NCBI GenBank assembly: GCA_028280955.1 | Contig: JANQKU010000029.1 | Span: forward strand, 1-35,503 | Origin: Opitutaceae bacterium | Lineage (GTDB): Bacteria > Verrucomicrobiota > Verrucomicrobiia > Opitutales > Opitutaceae | Direction of reading: 5' to 3' | Length of the DNA: 35,503 nt | Shown here: positions 1 to 9,900 of the stretch, one piece after another | How the letters are laid out: the number at the start of each line of letters is the position of its first letter | How positions within the stretch are numbered: position 1 is the stretch's first letter | Made by a program: the position numbers and the translations under genes | The notes under the pieces: model-generated | Database searches by the model: none | What the model was told of the DNA's origin: nothing | Seen by the model: only the letters and a program-made list of their open reading frames with translations

Positions 1-3000
1 GGATCAATTGGAAGGTAAGCTCCACCGGCCTTGAGTATCCCCAAAATACCAACAACCATCTCCAAGGAACGCTCCAGACACAAACCCACCAAAACGTCAG
101 CGCCTACACCATAGTCTTCACGTAATGCCCAAGCCAACTGATTCGCTCGGGAGTCCAGCTCCCTATAGGTCAACGCTTCACCTTCAAAGACCACTGCCAC
201 CGCATCTGGTGTTCTCTTGACCTGAGCTTCAAATAACTCATGGATACACTTGTCCTTAGGATAATCGGCTTCGGTATCGTTAAACTCATGCAATAGCTTA
301 TCGCGCTCCTCTTCACTGAGAATATCGATCTGTGACAACTTTATCTGAGCATCAGCAGTTACCATTTCAAATATCCGGGCCAAATGTCTAGCCATACGAA
401 TGATCGTCTCTTCCTTAAAAAGACTCTTTGCATAGTTTATATCCAATGTAATTGTCTGTTTCCTCTCCCAAACCGTTAAAGTCAAATCAAACTTCGCCAT
501 TGAATTATCCAGTTTATAAGGACGTACCGCTTCCAAATCTCTACCCTCTTTTACGCCTTCGATATTTTGCACTACTAGCATTGTATCGAACAATGGATTG
601 TGACTGGTATCACGTTTTATATTGATCCGATCAATCAATTCTTCAAAAGGATACTGTTGGTTTTCCAACGCCTTTAAGCATAATTGTTTCACCTCCTGCA
701 AATATAGATCGAAACGTTTCCTCCGTTCCGGATTGCTTCGCATCGACAAAGTATTAACGAACATCCCCATGACATACTCCAGTTCCGGATGATCACGTCC
801 TGCTACAGCACTCCCGATCACTATATCTTCCTGCCCACTATAACGCGAAAGTAAAACGCTATAGCTTGCCAGCAACATCATATACAAGGTCACTCCCCTT
901 TCACTGCAACATTCATGCAAGTCGGAAACTAGCTCGTTATCCAATGACACTTTATACCCCGCACCTCTAAAATCGCGTATCTGAGGGCGCACGAAATCGG
1001 TCGGCAAATCCATCACAGGAACTTCTTCGGTAAATTGACTAATCCAAAACTTCCCTTGCTCCTGCAACTCTGCACGCCCAAGGCCCTCTTGTTGCCACAC
1101 TGCGTAGTCTTTGTACTGCAGAGCTAGTGGCTCCAATATTTTGCCTCCAAAAACATGAATAAAATCTCTCATAAGAATACCGTTTGAAGTCCCATCCGAA
1201 ATAATATGATGCATATCCGTTAAAAGGATACTCTCCCCGTTAGGATTTCGTAATACCTTTATTCTCAGAAGAGGAGCAACGCTCAAATCAAAAGAGCAAA
1301 CGAATTTGGAAATTTGATCTGCCATCGCATACTCACTCATATCTTCAAATTCCACGTCCAGCACTATATTTTCTTTAATACGCTGGATCAGTTCACCATC
1401 GACAATCTCAAAACAAGTGCGTAATGACTCGTGATGATTCACAACAAGATTGAGAGCACTTTGTATTCTCTTTTCATTTACATTTTCACTCAAAATCCAA
1501 GCCCATGGCATATTATACGCAGTGCTAGATAAATCCAATTGCTGCAATGCATACAGACGCTTTTGTTGGGAACTAACAGGATAGTATTCCCGACTATCCA
1601 CAGGAATTAACCCATCATAGGTCGAGCGAACTTTTGTCGATATCAAGACAGAGATCTCTCCAATCGTCGGAGCATCAAACATTTCTCTCAGAGCTATATC
1701 GACTTCGAAAATTTTCCTAATCCTCGCAACAACACTGACAGCTTTCAAAGAATGTCCACCAAGCTCAAAAAAATCGTCGTCAATTCCCACCTTTTCCACA
1801 TCGAGAACTTCTCGCCAGATATCGACTAATCTTCTCTCCACGTCATTGCACGGAGCAACGTAATTCACATTCGAAATTAAACCCCCGATAGGCTTCGGTA
1901 AAGATTTGCGATCAATTTTTCCACTTGGCAACCGAGGAAACTCTTCGAGCTCGACAATTCTCGATGGGACCATAGGTCCCGTAAGTCGCTCGCGACAGTG
2001 CCGGATTAAATCTAATTCCTCGAACTCGCCACCTGATGCTAAAGAGACATAAGAAACCAGTGCTTTCTCACGAAATTCTTCGGCAACGACACTGACTGCA
2101 GAGATCACCATTTCGTGGCTTTTAAGTACCTCGGAAACTTCCTCCAATTCTACTCGAACCCCGCGAATTTTAACCTGGAAGTCTTTGCGACCCAAGATAA
2201 CCAATTCGCCATTCACCTCGTAGCGACCCAAATCACCCGTAAAGTAAATTTGATTGCTCTGATCGAAGGGATTTGGACGGAAACCACCTGAATCTTCATT
2301 GAGATAGCCAAGGCTACCGAAGTTCGTGCGAATTGCAATTTCGCCTAACTCACCAATCCCACAAAGAGAGTTCCCATCACTAAGAACCAAGAGCTGGGTC
2401 TGCGGAAGCGGTCGCCCTACAGGAACGTGAACGTAGAATCTGTCCTTCGCGACCAAATGCGCTGCCTTGGCCAGCGTTGTCTCTGTAGGACCATATAAAT
2501 TAACAATATGCCCCTGAAACTCACAAGCTTCACGCCAACGAGAAACCAACCCGACACTTAACACTTCTCCGGCAAGAAATACCCATCTCAAATGCGACAG
2601 GCTCGAACCGTCCGGCAGGGAATCCAACCACAATTCGGAAAGAGAGGGAACCCCATGCATCACAGTAATTCTTTCAATTGCTACCCAAGAGAGAACCTCT
2701 GATAGATCATCTTGCACCGCAGAAGGAGGAAAGCAAAGAGTCGCACCACTTGTTAAGGGTAGCAATATATCGCGCAGTAATACGTCGAATGTCGACGCCG
2801 TAAGCTGAGAGCAACGATCACCAAGTCCCACCTCAAAACTATCACGTTGCCAAGCCAAAAAATGACCAAGCCCTTGCCCACTCCCCAATATTCCTTTCGG
2901 CTTCCCCGTAGAACCAGAGGTAAAGAATATATAAGCTGCATCAGGATCCTGCAAACGCTCGGTCAGAGCTTTCGCGTCGCCAAGATTGCTGTTTAGATGT

Positions 3001-5117
3001 AAACCATCCATTCCAAGGTAATGGCGCATCTCCCAAGGAAACTTATCCAACTTGAAATCTCCAGTCTTCGAATAACCAATCTGAAGTAAAATGGAAGCGC
3101 CAGATTGCTCAATCATTATTTTTAGTCTTTCTTCAGGAATTTCGCGGTCTAAGGTAAGCAAAATATTCTCACTGAGAAGAACGCCTAACATGGAAATAAC
3201 ATATCCCGCACATCGTTGACCATAGACTGCAATCACACGTTTGCCTTGAGAAGGAATAAGCGAGACGACTGCTTGAACCAAGTTTTCTAACTCAGCATAA
3301 GTCCAACTACGGTTCTCATCCTGCAATGCAATTGATCCTGGAGAACACCGCACTTGCCTCAGAAAAGCCTCAGAGACAGTCTCGTAATATGGGCTCTCCA
3401 GATGAGTAAATGGATCCGGAAGCCATTCCGAAGCACCAGCAGTAATCAACGAATACTCTTCCAGTCGACGGTTTGAGTCGATGCAAATCTGCGTGATTAG
3501 TCCTATAAATTGCTGCAGAAAAACGTTCATACGATTCTCCCCAAAAAGTCCATCGTCATAAGCCAATCTCAATCGCAAACATCCCTCGTACTCTATAACA
3601 TAAAGTTCTAAATCAAACTTCGCTTGGCTTTCGACCTTTGGGCTAGAATTCTTGGAAAATCCTCCATATTCTTCCCACTCTTGGAAATCAAATACGTTCA
3701 AAAAAACGTCAAATAAAGGATTTCGTGTCAAATCCCGAGGCAACGATAAATCATTCACCAAATCCTCAAACGGATAATGCTGATTCTCAAAAACTTCTAG
3801 GCAATGCCAACGCACCTCATCCAGGTAATCAGAAAAACTCTTGAAACAAACTGGGCGAGTTCGAATCGCTACCGTATTTAGAAACAAACCGATCACATTC
3901 TCCAGACCCTCTTGATCCCTACCGGAAACAGGACTACCAATCACGATATCGTCATGCCCAATAAGCCGTGACAGATGCAAACTCAGGCACGTCTCCATAA
4001 ACATAAAAACCGTTACTCCACGCACTCGACAAAACCGAAATAAATCAGTGTAAACGTCCAAGGAGAGACTTGACTCGACATTTCTCAGCACTCCTCTCTT
4101 ACGAGACCTAGAAAAGTCCCGAGGTAAATCAAAGGCCGAAATCTCATAATCCAAAAATTGCTTTCTCCAAAAAACCTTTTCCTCTTTTAAGAGATTGCGG
4201 CCCACTCCCTCCTGCTGCCATACCGCGTAGTCTCTATAGCGTAGAACTTGAGGTTCCAAAGGTTCGTCCCTAAAAGCGCAAATGAAGTCCCTCATGAGGA
4301 CATTGTTCGAAGTTCCATCCGAAATAATATGATGCATATCCGTCAAAAGAATACTCTTCTTATTGGGCTTTCGCAACACCTTCATCCTCAGAAGTGGAGC
4401 AACGTTCAAGTCGAACGAACGGACGAATTCAGAAACTTGATTTGCCACCGCTTCTTCATTCACATCTGCAAATTCCACGTCCAGCACTAGACACTCCTTA
4501 ATACGCTGGACCAACTCGCCATCGACAATCTCGAAACAAGTGCGTAAAGATTCGTGACGCTCGATAACAATATTTAACGCATCTTGTATTTCACTGATAG
4601 ATACATCTTCATCAATAATATAACTGCTTGGCATATTATATGCGGTCCCATCAAGCTCTAACTGCTGCAAAGCATATAAACGTTTCTGCTGAGAACTTGT
4701 CGGATAATTTTTTCGCTGCTCCACAGCAACGAAATCCGCATATGTAGAAGAACCTTTAGTAGATATCGATGCAGCAAGTTCTCTAATCGTTCTGCGTTCA
4801 AATAACTGAGTTAAACTCAGAAAATAGCCCTTACTACGTAAACGAGACATCATTAGAATCGCTTTGATAGAATCTCCTCCATAAAAGAAATAATCATCAT
4901 CGATCCCAATTCGCTCTATCTCGAGAGAATCCTGCCAAGCATCCACCAAAGTTTGTTCTATTTCATTTCGCGGAGAAACATAGTCAGCTCTCTTTGGAAT
5001 ATCATCCGATTTAGACAAAGCTTCACCATCCAGCATACGACTGGATTTTAGAATTCCAGTAGAATTACCAATTTCCTTTATACTATCTAAATATCCTCTA
5101 CTGTTTATATGCTTCAT
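1..5117 (-). CDS. Non-ribosomal peptide synthetase, PCP-C-A-PCP-C-A(partial); C-terminal end lies beyond the left edge
   Basis: Not in the ORF track because no stop codon falls in the window. Reading the minus strand from ATG 5117..5115 (in-frame TAG upstream) gives MKHINSRGYLDSIKEIGNSTG... The frame holds at every point checked (positions 5117, 2921, 1214 and 5 are in the same register). Motifs: YGGDSIKA (PCP), LYALQQLELDGTAYNMP and MHHIISDG (C), FTSGSTGKPKG and LYGPTETT (A), LGGHSLKA (PCP), a second LYALQQL/MHHIISDG (C), then CIHELFEAQVKRTPDAVAVVFEGEALTYRELDSRANQLA...KAGGAYLPID (N-terminus of the next A domain). Confidence 0.95.
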   Translation of the reverse strand, partial: MKHINSRGYLDSIKEIGNSTGILKSSRMLDGEALSKSDDIPKRADYVSPRNEIEQTLVDAWQDSLEIERIGIDDDYFFYGGDSIKAILMMSRLRSKGYFLSLTQLFERRTIRELAASISTKGSSTYADFVAVEQRKNYPTSSQQKRLYALQQLELDGTAYNMPSSYIIDEDVSISEIQDALNIVIERHESLRTCFEIVDGELVQRIKECLVLDVEFADVNEEAVANQVSEFVRSFDLNVAPLLRMKVLRKPNKKSILLTDMHHIISDGTSNNVLMRDFICAFRDEPLEPQVLRYRDYAVWQQEGVGRNLLKEEKVFWRKQFLDYEISAFDLPRDFSRSRKRGVLRNVESSLSLDVYTDLFRFCRVRGVTVFMFMETCLSLHLSRLIGHDDIVIGSPVSGRDQEGLENVIGLFLNTVAIRTRPVCFKSFSDYLDEVRWHCLEVFENQHYPFEDLVNDLSLPRDLTRNPLFDVFLNVFDFQEWEEYGGFSKNSSPKVESQAKFDLELYVIEYEGCLRLRLAYDDGLFGENRMNVFLQQFIGLITQICIDSNRRLEEYSLITAGASEWLPDPFTHLESPYYETVSEAFLRQVRCSPGSIALQDENRSWTYAELENLVQAVVSLIPSQGKRVIAVYGQRCAGYVISMLGVLLSENILLTLDREIPEERLKIMIEQSGASILLQIGYSKTGDFKLDKFPWEMRHYLGMDGLHLNSNLGDAKALTERLQDPDAAYIFFTSGSTGKPKGILGSGQGLGHFLAWQRDSFEVGLGDRCSQLTASTFDVLLRDILLPLTSGATLCFPPSAVQDDLSEVLSWVAIERITVMHGVPSLSELWLDSLPDGSSLSHLRWVFLAGEVLSVGLVSRWREACEFQGHIVNLYGPTETTLAKAAHLVAKDRFYVHVPVGRPLPQTQLLVLSDGNSLCGIGELGEIAIRTNFGSLGYLNEDSGGFRPNPFDQSNQIYFTGDLGRYEVNGELVILGRKDFQVKIRGVRVELEEVSEVLKSHEMVISAVSVVAEEFREKALVSYVSLASGGEFEELDLIRHCRERLTGPMVPSRIVELEEFPRLPSGKIDRKSLPKPIGGLISNVNYVAPCNDVERRLVDIWREVLDVEKVGIDDDFFELGGHSLKAVSVVARIRKIFEVDIALREMFDAPTIGEISVLISTKVRSTYDGLIPVDSREYYPVSSQQKRLYALQQLDLSSTAYNMPWAWILSENVNEKRIQSALNLVVNHHESLRTCFEIVDGELIQRIKENIVLDVEFEDMSEYAMADQISKFVCSFDLSVAPLLRIKVLRNPNGESILLTDMHHIISDGTSNGILMRDFIHVFGGKILEPLALQYKDYAVWQQEGLGRAELQEQGKFWISQFTEEVPVMDLPTDFVRPQIRDFRGAGYKVSLDNELVSDLHECCSERGVTLYMMLLASYSVLLSRYSGQEDIVIGSAVAGRDHPELEYVMGMFVNTLSMRSNPERRKRFDLYLQEVKQLCLKALENQQYPFEELIDRINIKRDTSHNPLFDTMLVVQNIEGVKEGRDLEAVRPYKLDNSMAKFDLTLTVWERKQTITLDINYAKSLFKEETIIRMARHLARIFEMVTADAQIKLSQIDILSEEERDKLLHEFNDTEADYPKDKCIHELFEAQVKRTPDAVAVVFEGEALTYRELDSRANQLAWALREDYGVGADVLVGLCLERSLEMVVGILGILKAGGAYLPID
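1192..1220 (-). repeat. Copy 1 of a 29-bp exact direct repeat inside two paralogous C domains (copy 2 at 4315-4343)
   Basis: CCATCCGAAATAATATGATGCATATCCGT is identical at 1192-1220 and 4315-4343; it encodes the core around MHHIISDG. Confidence 0.85.
1900..3420 (-). other. Adenylation domain of the truncated NRPS (first A domain)
   Basis: A3 FTSGSTGKPKGI; A4 TFDVLLRDIL; A5 NLYGPTETT; A7 YFTGDLGRY; A10 LPSGKIDRKSL. Hand-aligned specificity residues D-V-R-H-F-A-L-L-A. Confidence 0.85.
4315..4343 (-). repeat. Copy 2 of the 29-bp exact direct repeat (copy 1 at 1192-1220)
   Basis: Same 29-bp sequence; the surrounding C domains are extensively similar at protein level. Confidence 0.85.
4780..4990 (-). 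other. Carrier (PCP) domain at the N-terminus of the truncated NRPS
   Basis: IEQTLVDAWQDSLEIERIGIDDDYFFYGGDSIKAILMMSRLRSKGY; Ser in GGDS is the phosphopantetheine site. Confidence 0.9.
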
Positions 5118-5283
5118 GTGACCCGTTGCGATCTACCCTCATAACACTTAATCAAAAACAAAATTAATGACTTGATAAATCGTTCTTCTAAACCAGACGT
5201 ATTGATGCGAAAACGCACTTTAGAAATCGAACCTCTTTCGTAGAATAAGTATAGTCTACATGTATAGAATTATAATTTTAAAA

Positions 5284-5310
5284 TTCAGATTATATCATAA
5301 ATGATCTGAA
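5284..5310 (-). terminator. Hairpin with a following T/A-rich tract, just downstream of the FAAL-NRPS-FkbH stop codon; candidate weak terminator or attenuator
   Basis: Arms TTCAGATTAT (5284-5293) and ATGATCTGAA (5301-5310) are complementary over 10 positions with one mismatch/wobble and a 7-nt loop. On the minus strand they are followed by TTTTAAAATTAT. The hairpin starts about 13 nt after the TAG at 5325..5323. It is AT-rich, so stability is uncertain. Confidence 0.4.
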
Positions 5311-5322
5311 GAAGCTAAGTAT

Positions 5323-6960
5323 CTAATGCGAGCCAATCATTTTACTGATCTGGGAAGCTGAGACTTTAATTTCTGCAATTTCTCCGATGCGAAGGTTCTC
5401 ATAAAAACCGAAGTTTTTCAAAAATTCCATAACTGCACCATTCTTCTCAGTTCGTCGAAACATTAAGACTAAATTATTCTTATCCTGAGAAACTGCGAGT
5501 TCCCACAAATACTCGATTATATACTCCTCTACATTTCTACCTAAGATACGGCAACTCAATACAAACATCTCTATCTTTAGAGCTGAATTTTCTAGAATAC
5601 TATATATAGCTCCAACTATCCCATAATCGCCAAATCGATCACAAACTTTGACGGTCAAAAACATGCTAGCCTCCAAATTGCAGGATCTTTCGATATCTTT
5701 AACACATTGACTGGATCCATTCAAATTAAATTGATTTGTTCTCTGAGTCAATTGAGCGACCCTCTCGAAATCTTTAACAGCAATAGGTTTTATTCGGATG
5801 TCCTGATTTAATTTTTTAATAAAATCATCTAGATTGTCGCAGCCATTTTTTAGATTGTTACTAGCAACGTTTTGCCTGTAGTAAGATGTCCTTTTTCGAT
5901 CATCTTCGGTTATACAAATTTTATCAAAATCCCATATGTGATCTAAAAACGGCTTTATCTCTCTAGAGTCATTGGGAAGTTGCAACACAAGAACTTCGGG
6001 TAACGAGCGTTCAACCTCGGCACATTGAATAGGATCGTCATCAATGAAAATAAAACTATCCACCCCCAAATTCAATTCCTGCGCGATAGAGAGAAGATTG
6101 GCAGATTTGCTTTCCCAGTTGATTCTCCACGCAACAAGATGATTTCGATCGATAAGGACATCATCACGCCGATCAATCACATCAAGCACGTCCTTCTCAT
6201 TATTGCGCGAACACAGGCATAACAACACCCCCTTTTCTTGCTGTCGGATCATAAACTCATTTAGATAGCGATGCCCTTCATCCATCTGAATTCCATAAGT
6301 TCCCAGTTCACCACAAATCCCCTTCCAAAGCGTTCCATCACAATCTAAAGCAATCACCTTCCGATCTTGTTTTCGCAAAGCATAAATCGATCGCCCAAGA
6401 CTTGTTCCAATAGCCGCATAGCATTCTTCCGTATAAGGAATCTTTCCTTCCTCATAAGCAAACTCGTCAAAATAGTTATCTAGTTGATATAAATTATAAA
6501 ATAGAGAACTACCAAATGAATACACATTTCGAAGACAGTTTAGTTGTTCAATGGTATTATTCTCAATCTTCTGAATTTCCGACATAAACGAAGCGAAACG
6601 CGGCGAAACAGGCGAAAAACAAACAATGCACGTCGTTTCTAACGAAACGCTCTCCAACATGTGAACGAATTCATCTAGGGCTTTGCCTATGGTATCTAGA
6701 AGAACGGGGATATCGTTATCGGATGAAATGGAGAAATCAGCCCACTCATCCGCTTTTATAAGGATTATATTGATAGAATTACCACTTGTCCAAAATCTAC
6801 TCTGTTGATCGATGATTTGTTGATGAATTTGATTATAAGGTGCCACATCGATTTCAGCGACAATTCCTATCTCGCGCATCCAATAGTTCAAATGCGGCAC
6901 CATAGGATCCGCCGTGTAATTGGCTAATATATTTACGTACGCATTTTCTAAATCCTGATA
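5323..6960 (-). other. FkbH-like glyceryl-loading domain (HAD-IIIC plus GNAT-like C-terminus)
   Basis: NILANYTADPMVPHLNYWMREIGIVAEIDVAPYNQIHQQI...VIALDCDGTLWKGICGELG...LCLCSRNNEKDV...SKSANLLSIAQELNLGVDSFIFIDDDP...VAQLTQRTNQFNLN...FGDYGIVG. Matches the PKS/NRPS-embedded FkbH layout. DxDGT codons lie at about 6333-6350. Confidence 0.88.
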
Positions 6961-9900
6961 TAATCCCTTTTGGCCGAGAATTTCACTAACATTCGCACTA
7001 GAATCGGAAATCATAAGAGAAATCGCTTTACGAAGATCGCCAGCAAGGCGATCAATTGTTTCTATCTCGAAACGATCCCGACAAAACTCAAAGATGCATT
7101 CCACACTACCATCGCTTTCCGTAAATATCGGATGAAGATCAAATCTTGCTTCTTTACATTGGATTTCTCGAACCTTGACAACAGAATTTCCAAATCGAAT
7201 GCTTTCGAATTCGAAATTATGATACGTTAGCATCGTATCGAAGATGGGATTGACCATCGAATCACCTCGACCATCGAAATGCTTAACAAGCAATTCAAAG
7301 GGACAATCTCGATTATCATACGAATTCAGTATAATATTTTTTATATCTAATAGATATTCTAAAACGCTCTTATCAGAATCAATCCGACATCGATAGGCTA
7401 TTGTGTTAACGAACATTCCAACGGTTTTCGAAAAACGTTTCGGTCCGCGCGCTATCACCGGAGATCCGATTGCAACATCTTTTTGCCCACAGAATCCTGA
7501 CAAGACTATACTATAGGCCGCAAGTGATAGGATATGCATTGTCACATTTGTTTCCTCGCAGAAACGCTTAGCTTCCCGATACAGACCACCTTCTATCTTA
7601 AAAGAAATGTTTCGATATTCCGTCGAATCGCCCTGTTCGGATATATTATAAGGGAGTCTAGGCTTTCGGTAATCCTTGAAGATATCAAGCCAATATTCCA
7701 ACTGCCGACCAATGCTCCCCTTAGCATTCTGCGAACCCAGCCAATCGATATAATCTCTGTATTGGTTTTCCAATTTGCAAAGAGGAAATCCGTTGTACGC
7801 ATCGCTCAGCTCCTCAATGAGAATTTCTAGAGATCGACCATCAGCAATAATGTGATGCAGATCGATCAAGACGATCGTCTGATCCTCTTTGCATTCAACG
7901 ACGTGAATTCTCAAAAGAAGATCCGAGTTCAAGTCGAATGGCTGAACAAACTCGCTTTCGATAATACCCAACAAATCCAAACTGCTTTGGGATCGCTCAA
8001 AATCAATGCTAACTTCGCTGGAGACCTCTTGCCTGATTCCCTCTTCCCTCACATGAAAATTTGTCCTTAACGAGTCATGGCGAGCAATGATTCGCTCCAA
8101 AGCTCTCTTGAAAACATCGACATCAAGCCTTCCTTCAACAATCAACTTAGAAGGCATATTGAAAGCCGCACTATCAGGACTCAGAGCCTGAGCAGCATAG
8201 ATTCCTGTTTGAGAAAAGGATAACGGATATCTTTTGAGGTAATTTTTACCATCATCATTTTCCTCTTTCAGAGGAACAGCAGGTTCATCCAATTTACTGG
8301 CTAACAAAAGAGCGATGTCTTCGATGGTCGGATTTTCGAAGAATTCTTTTAAGCTCAGATCAATTCCTAGATCATCGCTAATTGAAGAGATCGCCTTTAC
8401 TGCTTTTAACGAATGTCCTCCAATTTGGAAGAAATTCTCACGCTTCGATATGCCTTCAAAATCGAGTGTCTGCTCGAATATTTTCTGTACGATGTGTTCG
8501 AAATCACTCAAGTCTTCGTCAATCTCCTTCTTCTCCGAAACTTCACCATCTAAACGGACCAACGCCTTTCGATCAGTTTTTCCATTGGCCGTGAGAGGCA
8601 TAGCTTCTAAAGCAATTAACGCATTAGGCAACATATGCATCGGCAGCTTTTCGACCAAATAACGTCGAATTTCTTCGAATTTTTCATCATCTCCCTTAAG
8701 CGTCACAAACGCCTTTAAAAAAACTTCCTGACCTATGTCGCTCTGATCGGCTGCCGAAGAGGATACGACACATACCGACTCAACCATAGGATGTGTCAAA
8801 ATAATTGCTTCGATTTCGTCTAAGCATACTAAAAAACCTCGAATCTTTACTCTTCGAGCTAATCTTCCCATAATTTCGACAACGCCATTCACCGAGTAGC
8901 GACCCAAATCGCACGTTTTGAAAAGCCTACAATCACCTGATTGGCCATCATACATTTTCGCATAACGAGCATTTACTGACACATCCGCATTTCGATAACC
9001 ACGAGAAAGGTAGGGTGTCTTTACATAGATTTCTCCAATCTCTCCAATACCGCAGAGTTTATTTTTTTGATTAAGCAGAATCAGTTCCACATCATCAATA
9101 CCGTTTCCGATATAGTTATAACCAGATTCCAGCTCATCTAACTTCGGATTCCAAAAAGAGATTATTTGCGGTGTCTCAGAGCAACCGTATGTATTATAGC
9201 ATTTTGCTTGAGGGGCAAACTTCTGAGCTAAAATTAAATCTTCGGAATGCAGAATATCACCGCCAAAAAGAATCATCTTTAAATCCGGAAACATTATTTC
9301 AGCTTCAAATTCCAATTCAGAAAAAGAAGAACACATAAATCTCCATAAAGCTGGTGAAATATGAACAATAGAAATATTCTGTAATTTAATCCATCTGAAT
9401 AACTGCTTAGGCTTATTATATAATTCTTGATCTGGGATATAAACTGTATTTCCAGAACAGAGAGGAACGAATATATCTCTGAGCAAAGGATCATGAGCCA
9501 ATCCCGAAAGCATGCCGAAGCGTATAGGTTCAGACCCAAATTCTTGCTCCACCATAATCGTTTTGAAATACCAATGAAGAAAATGAGTCAGTGGTTTATG
9601 TTCACTTTCAATACTCAGAGGAACACCCGTTGTCCCTGAGGTGAAAGTCAAGTAAGCTAAGTCATCCACATCAACCACCTCATCTGGCGAGGAAGAAGAA
9701 TACTCAAAGAGTCGACCCAATTTTTCGAATACTGGTAGACCGAAATTTTCCAAGACCGGAAGATTTATATCTTTCATATAGACACCGATTTCTTTATCGA
9801 ATTTCGTTTCATCGGCTATGGCTATAAGAAGCTTTGGATCAGCTACTTTTAGATAATCAATCAACCGCGATGATGGATAGCTCGGATCGAGAATTGCAAA

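Noticed and set aside
2753-2941. 62-aa minus-strand ORF
   Set aside because: Out of frame with the NRPS coding sequence covering this region; the A-domain frame is intact.
8315-8662. 115-aa plus-strand ORF antisense to the carrier/A domain
   Set aside because: Antisense shadow ORF; the same stretch encodes the PCP and A10 region on the minus strand.
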